A stretch of DNA of 7,706 bases, taken from NCBI GenBank assembly GCA_017883355.1, contig JADGNS010000187.1:1-7706 (forward strand). The letters are read 5' to 3'. Below are positions 1-5,726 of this stretch, piece after piece. Source of the DNA: Candidatus Solibacter sp. GTDB taxonomy: Bacteria; Acidobacteriota; Terriglobia; Bryobacterales; Bryobacteraceae. The position numbers were made by a program, and so were the translations under genes. Every line of letters starts with the position of its first letter. Position 1 is the first letter of the stretch. Below the pieces are notes generated by a model. It was not told the origin of the DNA and did no database searches. It saw only the letters and a list, made by a program, of their open reading frames with translations.

Positions 1-476
1 CCGATCATGCTGTCCATGCTGATGAATACCGACATTATCTTCGCGACGTAGGCTTGAGGACCATACATCGCCCAGGTGACATCCGTGGAACTGCCCTGAG
101 ATTCCAGGGTGAATTCGGTCGTATTGTGGCCTTCGAACGGTTTGAGGAAATCCAGCTTGATCGTGACCATGGAACCGGGAGAGGTATCGGTGATCTCCAT
201 GCGTCCCTGGCCGGCCTTCCGATTGCCTGCCCACTCATACACTGCGCCCCTGCCGCTTACCGCGCCCGTAAAGGTCTTCTTCATCGCGGGGTCCACCTTC
301 TCCCATGGCGACCAGGAGGCCCACCTATGGAAGTCGTTGATGAGTTCGAAGATCCGCTCTGGCGGCGCCTGGATGCGCTGGGCGCGCTGTACGCGGAACA
401 TGCCGGGCTTGGTCGCGGCAAAGCCGAGAATGGCCGCCAGCAGAATGCCCACTACGATCGCGATTGTGATAAACAT
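1..476 (-). CDS. Membrane-anchored SRPBCC-family (polyketide cyclase-like) protein, 3' end cut by window edge
   Basis: The frame is open from an ATG at 476 to the left edge (158 codons) with no stop seen. Residues about 2-21 form one hydrophobic N-terminal helix. From residue 28 the sequence fits the SRPBCC/START-like fold: FRVQRAQRIQAPPERIF, then NDFHRWASWSPWEKVDPAMK (47-66), GAVYEWAGN (77-85) and, later, the KLDFLKPFEG and TWAMYG strands. These match the 'polyketide cyclase / SRPBCC' proteins of about 170-180 residues found in many soil bacteria, so about 10-25 residues are probably missing. An in-frame ATG at 488 would add four residues (MEGS). I prefer 476 because a strong ribosome site, GGAGGG, lies just before it and would fall inside the coding sequence of the longer form. 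The family binds hydrophobic ligands in a helix-grip cavity; the substrate here is unknown. The gene is divergent from a sigma factor remnant. Confidence 0.9.
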   Translation of the reverse strand, partial: MFITIAIVVGILLAAILGFAATKPGMFRVQRAQRIQAPPERIFELINDFHRWASWSPWEKVDPAMKKTFTGAVSGRGAVYEWAGNRKAGQGRMEITDTSPGSMVTIKLDFLKPFEGHNTTEFTLESQGSSTDVTWAMYGPQAYVAKIMSVFISMDSMI

Positions 477-544
477 CGATCCCTCCATTCTGAATATTGA
501 ACCATAGCTTCTTCGATTCCGCAGTAGAGAATTTACAATCGGAT

Positions 545-689
545 ATGCTTGGGGACGCCGCCACGGCGGGTGAAGCGGTCCGATTGGGGCCGGATTGTCG
601 CCGCCCTGATCCGGCTGGTCGGCGATTTCCACCTGGCGGAGGAGTCGGCGCAGGAGGCCTTTGCGTCCGCCATCCACCAATGGCGGACC
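545..689 (+). pseudogene. Remnant of an ECF sigma factor N-terminus (ECF42/COG4941-like)
   Basis: In the frame of position 549, codons from 576 read RSDWGRIVAALIRL, then VGDFHLAEESAQEAFASAI and HQWRT. This matches region 2 of ECF sigma factors of the ECF42/COG4941 group, whose proteins run 'DWGRIVA.LIR..GDF.LAEE..QEAFA.A..QW'. The expected continuation (a 'GVP..PRAWL..TARHKAIDR' segment, region 4 and a roughly 200-residue C-terminal extension) is absent in all frames I read. The likely original start is the ATG at 545 in another frame, giving MLGDAATAGEAV, a typical beginning for the family; the frame changes at about 575-579. No ribosome site precedes 545. The gene is therefore both frameshifted and truncated from about 400 to about 48 residues. 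The family assignment is from recalled motifs; loss of function is inferred from the missing regions. Confidence 0.7.
665..688. repeat. Perfect 9-bp inverted repeat at the sigma-remnant breakpoint
   Basis: GTCCGCCAT (665-673) is followed by a 6-nt loop and by its exact reverse complement ATGGCGGAC (680-688). It lies where recognisable sigma factor homology stops and about 90 nt past the bshA stop codon on the minus strand. There is no T-run on either side, so it is not a classical intrinsic terminator, though it could stabilise the 3' end of the bshA message. A GC-rich 12-bp palindrome (GCCGCCGGCGGC) follows at 705-716. Confidence 0.5.
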
Positions 690-774
690 GTTGCGCGAAG
701 TTCGGCCGCCGGCGGCGTGACCTTTGGTCGAAGTTTCGATCCGGTACGGCGTGGGCCGATGCGGCGCCCGTGCC

Positions 775-1905
775 TCACTTCGCGCCATTCACCACGTCGG
801 TATAATACCGCTCGTACTGCGGAATGATGCGGTCGGTGCAGAAGCGCTCGCCCGCATTCCAGCGTCCCGCCTTCGCCAGGCGCCAGTGCAGCGCGTCGTC
901 AGAGAGCAGGGCGACCACGCGGGCCGCCTGCGCCGCGATATCGCCCACCGCCTCCAGATAGCCGTCCTCGCCGTCGGTAATCAGTTCCGGAACCCCGCCC
1001 ACGCGCGTCGCCACCGGCACTACGCCGCACGCCATGGCCTCCAGCGCCGCCAGGCCGAAGGATTCCATCTCGCTCGGCATCAGCAGCACATGCGCCAGCG
1101 GAAGCAGCCGCTCCACGTGGTTCTGCTTGCCGAGAAACATGACGTGCTGGTCCACTTTCAGACTGCGCGCCAGGTGCTCCGCCGGACCGCGCTCGGGACC
1201 GTCGCCCGCCATCAGCAGCCGCGCCGGGACGCTCTTGCGCACCTCCGCCAGAATGCGGATGCAATCCAGCACGCGCTTCACCGGCCGGAAGTTCGACAGG
1301 TGAATCAGCAGTTTCTCGCCACCCGGCGCGTACGCGGCCGCGCCTTTCTTCTCGTTGTCCGGATGGTAGAGTTCGCAGTTCACGAAATTCTTGATCACAC
1401 GGATCTCGTTCGGCACCCCGAAGATCTCCACCGTCTGCTCGCGCAGAGTTTCGCTGACCGCGGTGATCCCGTCGGATTTCTCGATGGAGAACTTGGTGAT
1501 CCCGAAATACGAAGGGTCCGCGCCCACCAGCGTGATATCGGTGCCGTGCAGCGTCGTGATGTAGGGCAGCCGCCGCACGCCCGCCACCATCTGCTGCGCC
1601 AGCAGCGCCGCGATGGAATGCGGAATCGCGTAGTGCACGTGCAGCACGTCCAGGTGGTAGCTCTCGGCCACTTCCGCCATCCGCCCGGCCAGCGCCAGAC
1701 AGTACGGCGGGTATTGAAACAAGGGGTAATTCGAGACCTCCACCTCGTGGTAGTGGATGCGCGGCGTATCCGGATCCAGGCGGATCGGGTTGGCGTACGT
1801 AATGAAATGGACCTCGTGCCCGCGCGCGGCCAGTTCCATTCCCAGTTCGGTGGCGACAATCCCGCTGCCGCCGTAGGTTGGATAGCAAGTAATGCCGACG
1901 TTCAC
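775..1905 (-). CDS. bshA: BshA, N-acetyl-alpha-D-glucosaminyl L-malate synthase (bacillithiol biosynthesis)
   Basis: This cytoplasmic GT4-family, GT-B-fold glycosyltransferase joins GlcNAc from UDP-GlcNAc to L-malate, the first step of bacillithiol synthesis. The 376-residue product matches the usual BshA length (about 375-380). Visible family features are ITCYPTYGGSGIVATELG at the N-terminus (glycine loop 12-15), PRIHYHEVEVSNYPLFQYPP (about 48-67), TLHGTDIT (118-125), SNFRPVKRV (204-212), AGDGPE (233-238) and the nucleotide-sugar EX7E motif with E281 and E289 in PSEMESFGLAALEAMACG, followed by GGVPELI. The start is a GTG at 1905, whose GTGA overlaps the TGA stop of the upstream lipoprotein gene by 4 nt, pointing to translational coupling. 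No bshB or bshC is present here. Loss of EX7E would have argued for another GT4 enzyme, but it is intact, so the call is firm. Confidence 0.94.
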   Translation of the reverse strand: MNVGITCYPTYGGSGIVATELGMELAARGHEVHFITYANPIRLDPDTPRIHYHEVEVSNYPLFQYPPYCLALAGRMAEVAESYHLDVLHVHYAIPHSIAALLAQQMVAGVRRLPYITTLHGTDITLVGADPSYFGITKFSIEKSDGITAVSETLREQTVEIFGVPNEIRVIKNFVNCELYHPDNEKKGAAAYAPGGEKLLIHLSNFRPVKRVLDCIRILAEVRKSVPARLLMAGDGPERGPAEHLARSLKVDQHVMFLGKQNHVERLLPLAHVLLMPSEMESFGLAALEAMACGVVPVATRVGGVPELITDGEDGYLEAVGDIAAQAARVVALLSDDALHWRLAKAGRWNAGERFCTDRIIPQYERYYTDVVNGAK

Positions 1906-2870
1906 TTGGCCAGCGTAGCAAAGCCGATCTGTCCGTGCAGGTTCTCATCCGGCGAGGCCACGTCGCCGCCGCCGAACCATACCAGTATCCGGCCGCCTTC
2001 CACCACCACGGTGGGGTCGCAAATCACCTGGGAGTTCCACGCCTGGGTGCCCCTGTACCGCACCGGGAGCTTCGTCCAGCGCACCCCATCGGTGGAACGC
2101 GCCAGCCGCAGATAGCGGTTCTCGGCGAAATCGCGGACCGTGTACAGCATCCAGTAGAATCCGTCGGACTGCCACACCGCGGGCTCGCCGATCCCCCGCT
2201 CGTCCTCATCCATCTCCACCACGGGATTCGCCCGCAGCTTCTCCCAGTGAACGCCGTCGCCGCTCCGCGCCACGCCGATGCGCTGCCGCACCGCGCGATC
2301 CTGCCCCAGGTAGTACAGGTAGAAGTACGGTTCGATGCGGATCGCGTAAGGGTCGGCCACGGCGCGTTCGTCCCACGAGCCCGACGGCCCCACGTCGAGG
2401 ACGGGGACCGCCTCGGTCTGCCACGTACGCGCGTCCGCCGACCGCGCCAGTTGTATGCGCAGCCGGTCCTTGGCCCCCGTCTCGTACCAATACCAGACCT
2501 GCCCCCCGTAAGACAGCGCGCTGCCGTTAGCCGCGATGTAGCTGCCCGCCGCCGCGCGCAGCACAATCCCCTGCTTCCGCCAGTGCACGCCATCTTCAGT
2601 CGTGGCCAGCGCCGTATGCCACTGCCCGTCGAACACCGAATAGAGATTGATCCGCCCCGCCACCGAAGGGTTCAACACATCCCGAAACTCATCGCGCGTG
2701 AGCACCGGTTCCGGCTCCGCCACAAACCGGAACACTAATGACACATCTCCCCCGCGCACCTCGGGCAGCGTGAACTTCGCATACCTGCCGCAACCTGAAG
2801 CAAAAAGAATAATGGCCACGGATGAACACAGATAAACACGGATAAGCAGTTTTGTTTTATCCGTGTTCAT
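1902..2870 (-). CDS. Lipoprotein with glycosidase-like (GH43/GH32-type) beta-propeller
   Basis: The 322-residue product has an N-terminal signal (K5, K7, R11, then a hydrophobic run) and a lipobox-like ILFASGC with C27 as probable lipidation site, so it is likely an exported lipoprotein. The rest resembles five-bladed propellers of the GH43/GH32/GH130-type glycosidase superfamily. Four repeats of the form [ST]xDGxxW are visible near residues 91-97, 144-150, 203-209 and 259-265, with blade motifs VADPYAI (171-177), GEPAVW (228-233) and CDPTVV (284-289). I cannot assign a substrate or prove catalytic activity. The odd feature is the 5' end: codons for roughly residues 1-20 lie inside a large inverted repeat (2811-2891), and the only clear ATG (2870) is in its right arm without a good ribosome site. 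A GTG at codon 18 is the only downstream in-frame alternative and would leave too short a signal. It overlaps bshA by 4 nt. Confidence 0.75.
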   Translation of the reverse strand: MNTDKTKLLIRVYLCSSVAIILFASGCGRYAKFTLPEVRGGDVSLVFRFVAEPEPVLTRDEFRDVLNPSVAGRINLYSVFDGQWHTALATTEDGVHWRKQGIVLRAAAGSYIAANGSALSYGGQVWYWYETGAKDRLRIQLARSADARTWQTEAVPVLDVGPSGSWDERAVADPYAIRIEPYFYLYYLGQDRAVRQRIGVARSGDGVHWEKLRANPVVEMDEDERGIGEPAVWQSDGFYWMLYTVRDFAENRYLRLARSTDGVRWTKLPVRYRGTQAWNSQVICDPTVVVEGGRILVWFGGGDVASPDENLHGQIGFATLAK

Positions 2871-2891
2871 CCGTGTTCATCCGTGGCCATT
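2811..2891. repeat. Large near-perfect inverted repeat (35-bp arms) with terminator-like flanks
   Basis: The left arm (2811-2845) and the reverse complement of the right arm (2857-2891) agree at 33 of 35 positions, with an 11-nt T-rich loop at 2846-2856. The right arm is built of decamers CCGTGTTCAT, CCGTGTTCAT and CCGTGGCCAT. Outside the stem an A-run (CAAAAAG, about 2801-2807) faces a T-run (TGTTTTTGG, about 2893-2901), so on either strand the stem is followed by a T-run, as in a bidirectional intrinsic terminator. The sequence occupies most of the gap after the histidine kinase stop and runs into the lipoprotein gene, encoding NTDKTKLLIRVYLCSSVAI. I recall the same kind of hairpin, translated as NTDKH/CSSVA peptides, in hypothetical proteins of several phyla, which suggests a dispersed repeat, but only one copy is in this window. 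Confidence 0.9.
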
Positions 2892-2907
2892 CTGTTTTTG
2901 GCCTTTC

Positions 2908-4056
2908 TTACGACAACGGAATTCTGAACTTGATTCCCGACCCGCGTCCCGGCCGCGATTCCAGCATGAGGTCCGCATTCAAGCTCCGCGCCCGCCGTTT
3001 CAGACTCGCCGGCCCCAGGCGCAGCAGTTCCAACTCCTCCAGCGAGTACGACCCCGCGAATCCGAATCCGTGGCCGTTATCGTCCACCGAAATCTCCAGG
3101 CCCCGGTCCGTCTTCTCCATGGCCACCGCCACCCGCGTGGCCCCCGCGTGCTTCTGCACGTTGTGCAACGCCTCGCGCACCATTTGCAGCACTTCGAGCG
3201 TCATCTCCGGCGGCAGACCCACCGGCGAGTTGGTCCCCAGGAACGTCACCGGAATCCCGCTCTCCTTCTGGAAACTCTCCGCCGCACGGCGCGTCGTGGC
3301 CACCAGGTTGGCGCCGTCCACGTCCACGGGCCGCATGCTGTGCAGGAACGTGCGCAGGTCCCGCACCTGGGATTGGGCCAGGGCCTGCAATTGCTTCAGG
3401 TCGGCCAGTCCGGCATTCAGGTCCCGATCCATCAGTTTGCGCAGGATCTCCAGCCGCATCTGCAAACTGATAAAGCTCTGCAAGGGCCCATCGTGGAAAT
3501 CGCTCGCGATCCGCACCCGCTCCAGCTCGCGCGCCTTCTCCGCCGCCTTCTCCGAGTCAAGCAACCGGGCGCGCAACTGCTCGAGTTCCAGTTCCTGCCG
3601 GCGCTTGTTCACCGCAAATGCACAGGCCACCACGCCCGCCACTACCACCGTCCGATCCAGCACCAGCGCGCCGTACGGCAGCACCGCGCAAAACACCGCG
3701 CACGCCACCACAATCACCACCACTTCCACGGTACTGTAAAAAGCCAGGGCTTCCCCCAACAGGAAGAGGAAGAACGCGCTGGACAGCCACAACATGCGGT
3801 CGGGGCCGTAACTGGCCATGATCAGGAAGAAGACCGTGTCGCCGAACAGCGCCAGCAGCCCCAACATCCCGGTGTGGCTCTTGCCGCGCAGGGCAACTGC
3901 CACCGCATACACGAGGTAAAGCGCCATCGCGCCGTAAAACATCGGCGCGACTCCGCTGGGCAGCAATAGATAGGCGGCCGCCGGGGCAACGGTCGCTAGC
4001 AGGACCCGGACCCAGGCTACATAACGGGGCCACGCTAATATTGGCGAAAATAACAC
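2908..4056 (-). CDS. Membrane sensor histidine kinase, HisKA_3 (NarL/DegS/LiaS) type
   Basis: The N-terminal half (about 12-148) carries five or six predicted membrane helices with short loops and no large outside domain. A charged coiled-coil-like linker follows (KRRQELELEQLRARLLDSEK, 151-170). The HisKA_3 dimerisation domain has the phospho-acceptor in RIASDFHDGPLQSF, H188. The HATPase domain shows the N-box REALHNVQKHA (N299), the G1 box DDNGHGFGF (325-333) and the final GPASLKRRARSL...GRGSGIKFRIPL segment, so it looks catalytically complete at 382 residues. The start is GTG at 4056, preceded by GGAAG at good spacing and only 3 nt after the methyltransferase stop, so the two are probably co-transcribed. 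Kinases of this class normally phosphorylate a LuxR-type response regulator; none is adjacent here, making it an orphan within this window. Its stimulus is unknown. Confidence 0.92.
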   Translation of the reverse strand: MLFSPILAWPRYVAWVRVLLATVAPAAAYLLLPSGVAPMFYGAMALYLVYAVAVALRGKSHTGMLGLLALFGDTVFFLIMASYGPDRMLWLSSAFFLFLLGEALAFYSTVEVVVIVVACAVFCAVLPYGALVLDRTVVVAGVVACAFAVNKRRQELELEQLRARLLDSEKAAEKARELERVRIASDFHDGPLQSFISLQMRLEILRKLMDRDLNAGLADLKQLQALAQSQVRDLRTFLHSMRPVDVDGANLVATTRRAAESFQKESGIPVTFLGTNSPVGLPPEMTLEVLQMVREALHNVQKHAGATRVAVAMEKTDRGLEISVDDNGHGFGFAGSYSLEELELLRLGPASLKRRARSLNADLMLESRPGRGSGIKFRIPLS

Positions 4057-4059
4057 GGT

Positions 4060-4596
4060 TTACTTCCGGTACAGATAAAGAGTGTGACTCCGGCCTTCAC
4101 CATCATCGGCGATGTTCTCCACTTTTTCGGGCGTCCAGTTGCGGAAATCGAAATCCTTGGCCACGATGCGCGCGCCCTTCTTCAACTGCTTGTCTAAAAG
4201 CGGCTGAACCTTGTTGTTCACCGCATCCGGTAACAGGTATACGGTAACCAGGTCGGCGGAACTGTAGTTCTGTTTCAGAAGATCGCCGTTGACGATATGA
4301 GCGTTCTTGTCCAGCCCCAGTTTGAGGATCTTCGCCGTACTCTGCCTGCAGAGGTCCTTGTCCAACTCCACCCCCACAGCTTCGGCATGAAACTTCTGGG
4401 CGGCCACGATGACGATACGGCCATCGCCGCTGCCCAGATCGTACATCTTCTCCCCGGCCTTCAGCCCGCCGAGCCGCAGCATCTTCTCGACGATGGTTTC
4501 CGGAGTGGGGTAGTACGGCGCAAGTTTCTCCGCGTCCCCGGTCTGTGCACTCAGGGCGGCACAACCGATCGCCAGCAGTAAACAGGCTCTCCGCAT
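4060..4596 (-). CDS. Class I SAM-dependent methyltransferase with N-terminal signal sequence
   Basis: The 178-residue product starts with a short signal or anchor (MRRACLLLAIGCAALSAQ) and then PYYPTPETIVEKML (27-40). SAM-binding motif I is YDLGSGDGRIV (52-62), motif II is VGVELD (74-79), and a motif-III-like NGDLL (103-107) follows. TVYLLPDAVN and DFDFRNWTPEKVE complete a pattern I recall from FAM173/ATPSCKMT-like and 'DOT1-like' protein lysine methyltransferases, many of which in acidobacteria also carry such a leader. The target is unknown. A signal peptide (possible cleavage near residues 16-18) on a SAM enzyme is odd because SAM is cytoplasmic; it may instead be a membrane anchor with the domain inside. 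Cys12 after LAIG could be an atypical lipobox. The ribosome site GAGGAG abuts the ATG at 4596, closer than normal, so the start is slightly uncertain. It is first in the probable four-gene operon. Confidence 0.85.
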   Translation of the reverse strand: MRRACLLLAIGCAALSAQTGDAEKLAPYYPTPETIVEKMLRLGGLKAGEKMYDLGSGDGRIVIVAAQKFHAEAVGVELDKDLCRQSTAKILKLGLDKNAHIVNGDLLKQNYSSADLVTVYLLPDAVNNKVQPLLDKQLKKGARIVAKDFDFRNWTPEKVENIADDGEGRSHTLYLYRK

Positions 4597-4639
4597 CTCC
4601 TCAATCGTACCTTAAACTCGGTTGACGGCGGATTCCGAG

Positions 4640-4661
4640 TTTTCCACCGTTTGGTGGAAAA
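4640..4661. promoter_or_regulatory. Perfect 9-bp inverted repeat upstream of the methyltransferase operon
   Basis: TTTTCCACC (4640-4648), a 4-nt loop (GTTT) and GGTGGAAAA (4653-4661) form an exact dyad 44 nt upstream of the methyltransferase ATG on the minus strand. A third copy of the half-site, TGTGGAAAT, follows at 4665-4673. The position suits an operator or a 5'-leader hairpin of the operon. I could not place a convincing -35/-10 pair around it, so its role is inferred. Confidence 0.5.
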
Positions 4662-4677
4662 GCCTGTGGAAATCGAC

Positions 4678-4703
4678 GTGTGTCACACCCCTGAGACTCT
4701 CAG
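4678..4703. promoter_or_regulatory. Two adjacent short palindromes in the divergent intergenic region
   Basis: GTGTG-T-CACAC (4678-4688) is followed two bases later by CTGAGA-C-TCTCAG (4691-4703). Both are perfect dyads with a single central base. They sit in a locally AT-richer stretch between the operon and the DUF1080 gene, where regulator sites would be expected. No regulator can be named from the sequence. Confidence 0.35.
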
Positions 4704-4760
4704 ATATTTATTGTTAAGTGTCGTTCTGCACACAGATACAGCAAGCTTCGCCAGCTCTGA

Positions 4761-4970
4761 AGTAAGCTATGTCAATACAAGTGCTTACGGGGAAATCACC
4801 GAGTACTTCCCGGCCGACTTTGTTCCATTTTGGAACATTCGGGCATCCGCGGCACCCCCAAAGGCGGCCAGAACCTACCTGCCAATACGGGCAGCATCGT
4901 TCCTTACCATGCGCTGCCCGCTTTTCCGGTGGACGTGAAGGCCAATTCCCGTTTCTGTGATATGACTTAG
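4761..4970 (+). other. Intergenic open stretch, possible decayed gene 3' end
   Basis: One plus-strand frame is open from 4761 to a TAG at 4968-4970. It has no ATG, GTG or TTG start with a ribosome site, but its later part reads like real protein: GIRGTPKGGQNLPANTGSIV, then PYHALPAFPVDVKANSRFCD. The composition (Gly, Pro, Asn, few rare residues) is unlike the neighbouring frames, which read as Arg/Pro-rich noise. It ends 6 nt before the DUF1080 ATG. I do not recognise the family. It could be the tail of a lost secreted-protein gene or chance in a GC-rich stretch. The rest of the 4597-4976 gap holds the inverted repeats listed separately and no recognisable gene. Confidence 0.25.
4821..4837. 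promoter_or_regulatory. Perfect 7-bp dyad upstream of the DUF1080 gene
   Basis: TGTTCCA (4821-4827) is followed by TTT and TGGAACA (4831-4837). This operator-like 17-bp dyad lies about 140 nt before the DUF1080 start. A looser pair, GTAAGC (4762-4767) and GCTTAC (4783-4788), lies further upstream. Function is inferred from shape and place only. Confidence 0.4.
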
Positions 4971-4976
4971 AACACC

Positions 4977-5723
4977 ATGTCACACAGAAGCCGCCGATCT
5001 TTCCTGGCTGCGCTGGCCGCCGCGCCGCTGGCCGCGCAATACGTCCCGAAACAGTCCGATCGCCCCGAAGCGCCCACCGGCGACGAGCCGGGATTCCGTC
5101 CCATCTTCGACGGCAAGACTCTCGCCGGATGGGAAGGCGATCCCAAATACTGGCGCGTGGAAGAGGGTGCGCTGGTTGGCGAAATCACACCCGAGACGGT
5201 CATCAAGAGCAACACCTTCATCATCTGGAAGGGGGGCGCTCCCGCCGATTTCGAATTGAAAGCCGACTACCGCATCACCAGCGGCGGCAACAGCGGCATC
5301 AACTACCGCAGCGTGGTGGTGCCGGACACGGTGACGCCCACCAACAAGTTCGCCATGCGCGGGTACCAGTTCGATATCGACGGAGCCAACCGCTATACCG
5401 GGCAGAACTACGAGGAGAAGGGGCGCCTGTTCCACGCGCTGCGCGGCCAGGTGACCCACGTGGTGGGCGGGCGGAAGCCGATCGTTCTATCCACCATCGG
5501 CGACGCTGCCGCGCTGGCGGAGTTCATCACTAAGGACTGGAACGCGATCCACCTGATCATCCGCGGGAACACCTTGATTCACATGCTGAACGGCCATTTG
5601 ATGTCTGTGGTGATCGACGACGATGCTCCGGGCCGTATGCTCAAGGGCGAGATCGGCGTCCAGGTACACGTGGGACCGCCCATGAAAGTGGAGTACCGGA
5701 ATTTCCGGCTGAAGGAAGTGTAG
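4977..5723 (+). CDS. Tat-exported DUF1080 (3-keto-disaccharide hydrolase-like) protein
   Basis: The 248-residue product opens with a twin-arginine signal, SRRSFLAAL (residues 5-13), a hydrophobic alanine/leucine stretch and a likely cleavage after PLAA (17-20), so it is probably exported folded. Residues 40-248 form one DUF1080/PF06439 domain with a concanavalin-like jelly-roll fold. Recognisable parts are FRPIFDGKTLAGWEG (40-54), YWRVEEGALVGE, FELKADYRITSGGNSGINYR (92-111), GYQFDIDG (129-136), DWNAIHLIIRGNTLIHMLNG (187-206) and the closing GEIGVQVHVGPPMKVEYRNFRLK. Family members include hydrolases of 3-keto-glycosides; whether this one is catalytic is unknown. No Shine-Dalgarno sequence is visible before the ATG at 4977 (only AGAACACC). 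It ends 3 nt from the stop of priA on the opposite strand. Confidence 0.92.
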   Translation: MSHRSRRSFLAALAAAPLAAQYVPKQSDRPEAPTGDEPGFRPIFDGKTLAGWEGDPKYWRVEEGALVGEITPETVIKSNTFIIWKGGAPADFELKADYRITSGGNSGINYRSVVVPDTVTPTNKFAMRGYQFDIDGANRYTGQNYEEKGRLFHALRGQVTHVVGGRKPIVLSTIGDAAALAEFITKDWNAIHLIIRGNTLIHMLNGHLMSVVIDDDAPGRMLKGEIGVQVHVGPPMKVEYRNFRLKEV

Positions 5724-5726
5724 CGC

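Noticed and set aside
724..2115. Long plus-strand open frame of 463 codons opposite bshA
   Set aside because: It is an antisense shadow of bshA and the lipoprotein gene: His/Arg/Gln-rich with no recognisable domain, while the minus-strand frame has full BshA motifs.
2811..2891. Insertion sequence or CRISPR interpretation of the inverted repeat
   Set aside because: There is no transposase, no clear target duplication and no regularly spaced spacers; it is a single hairpin.
2863..3969. 368-codon plus-strand frame opposite the histidine kinase
   Set aside because: It is His/Gln/Arg-rich antisense noise from high GC; the kinase on the minus strand has all catalytic boxes.
4665..4673. TGTGGAAAT as a DnaA box
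   Set aside because: It matches the reversed consensus TGTGGATAA at only seven of nine positions, stands alone, and no origin features are nearby.
4769..4776. TTGACA on the minus strand (4771-4776 region) as the -35 box of the operon promoter
   Set aside because: No acceptable -10 hexamer lies 16-18 nt downstream of it.
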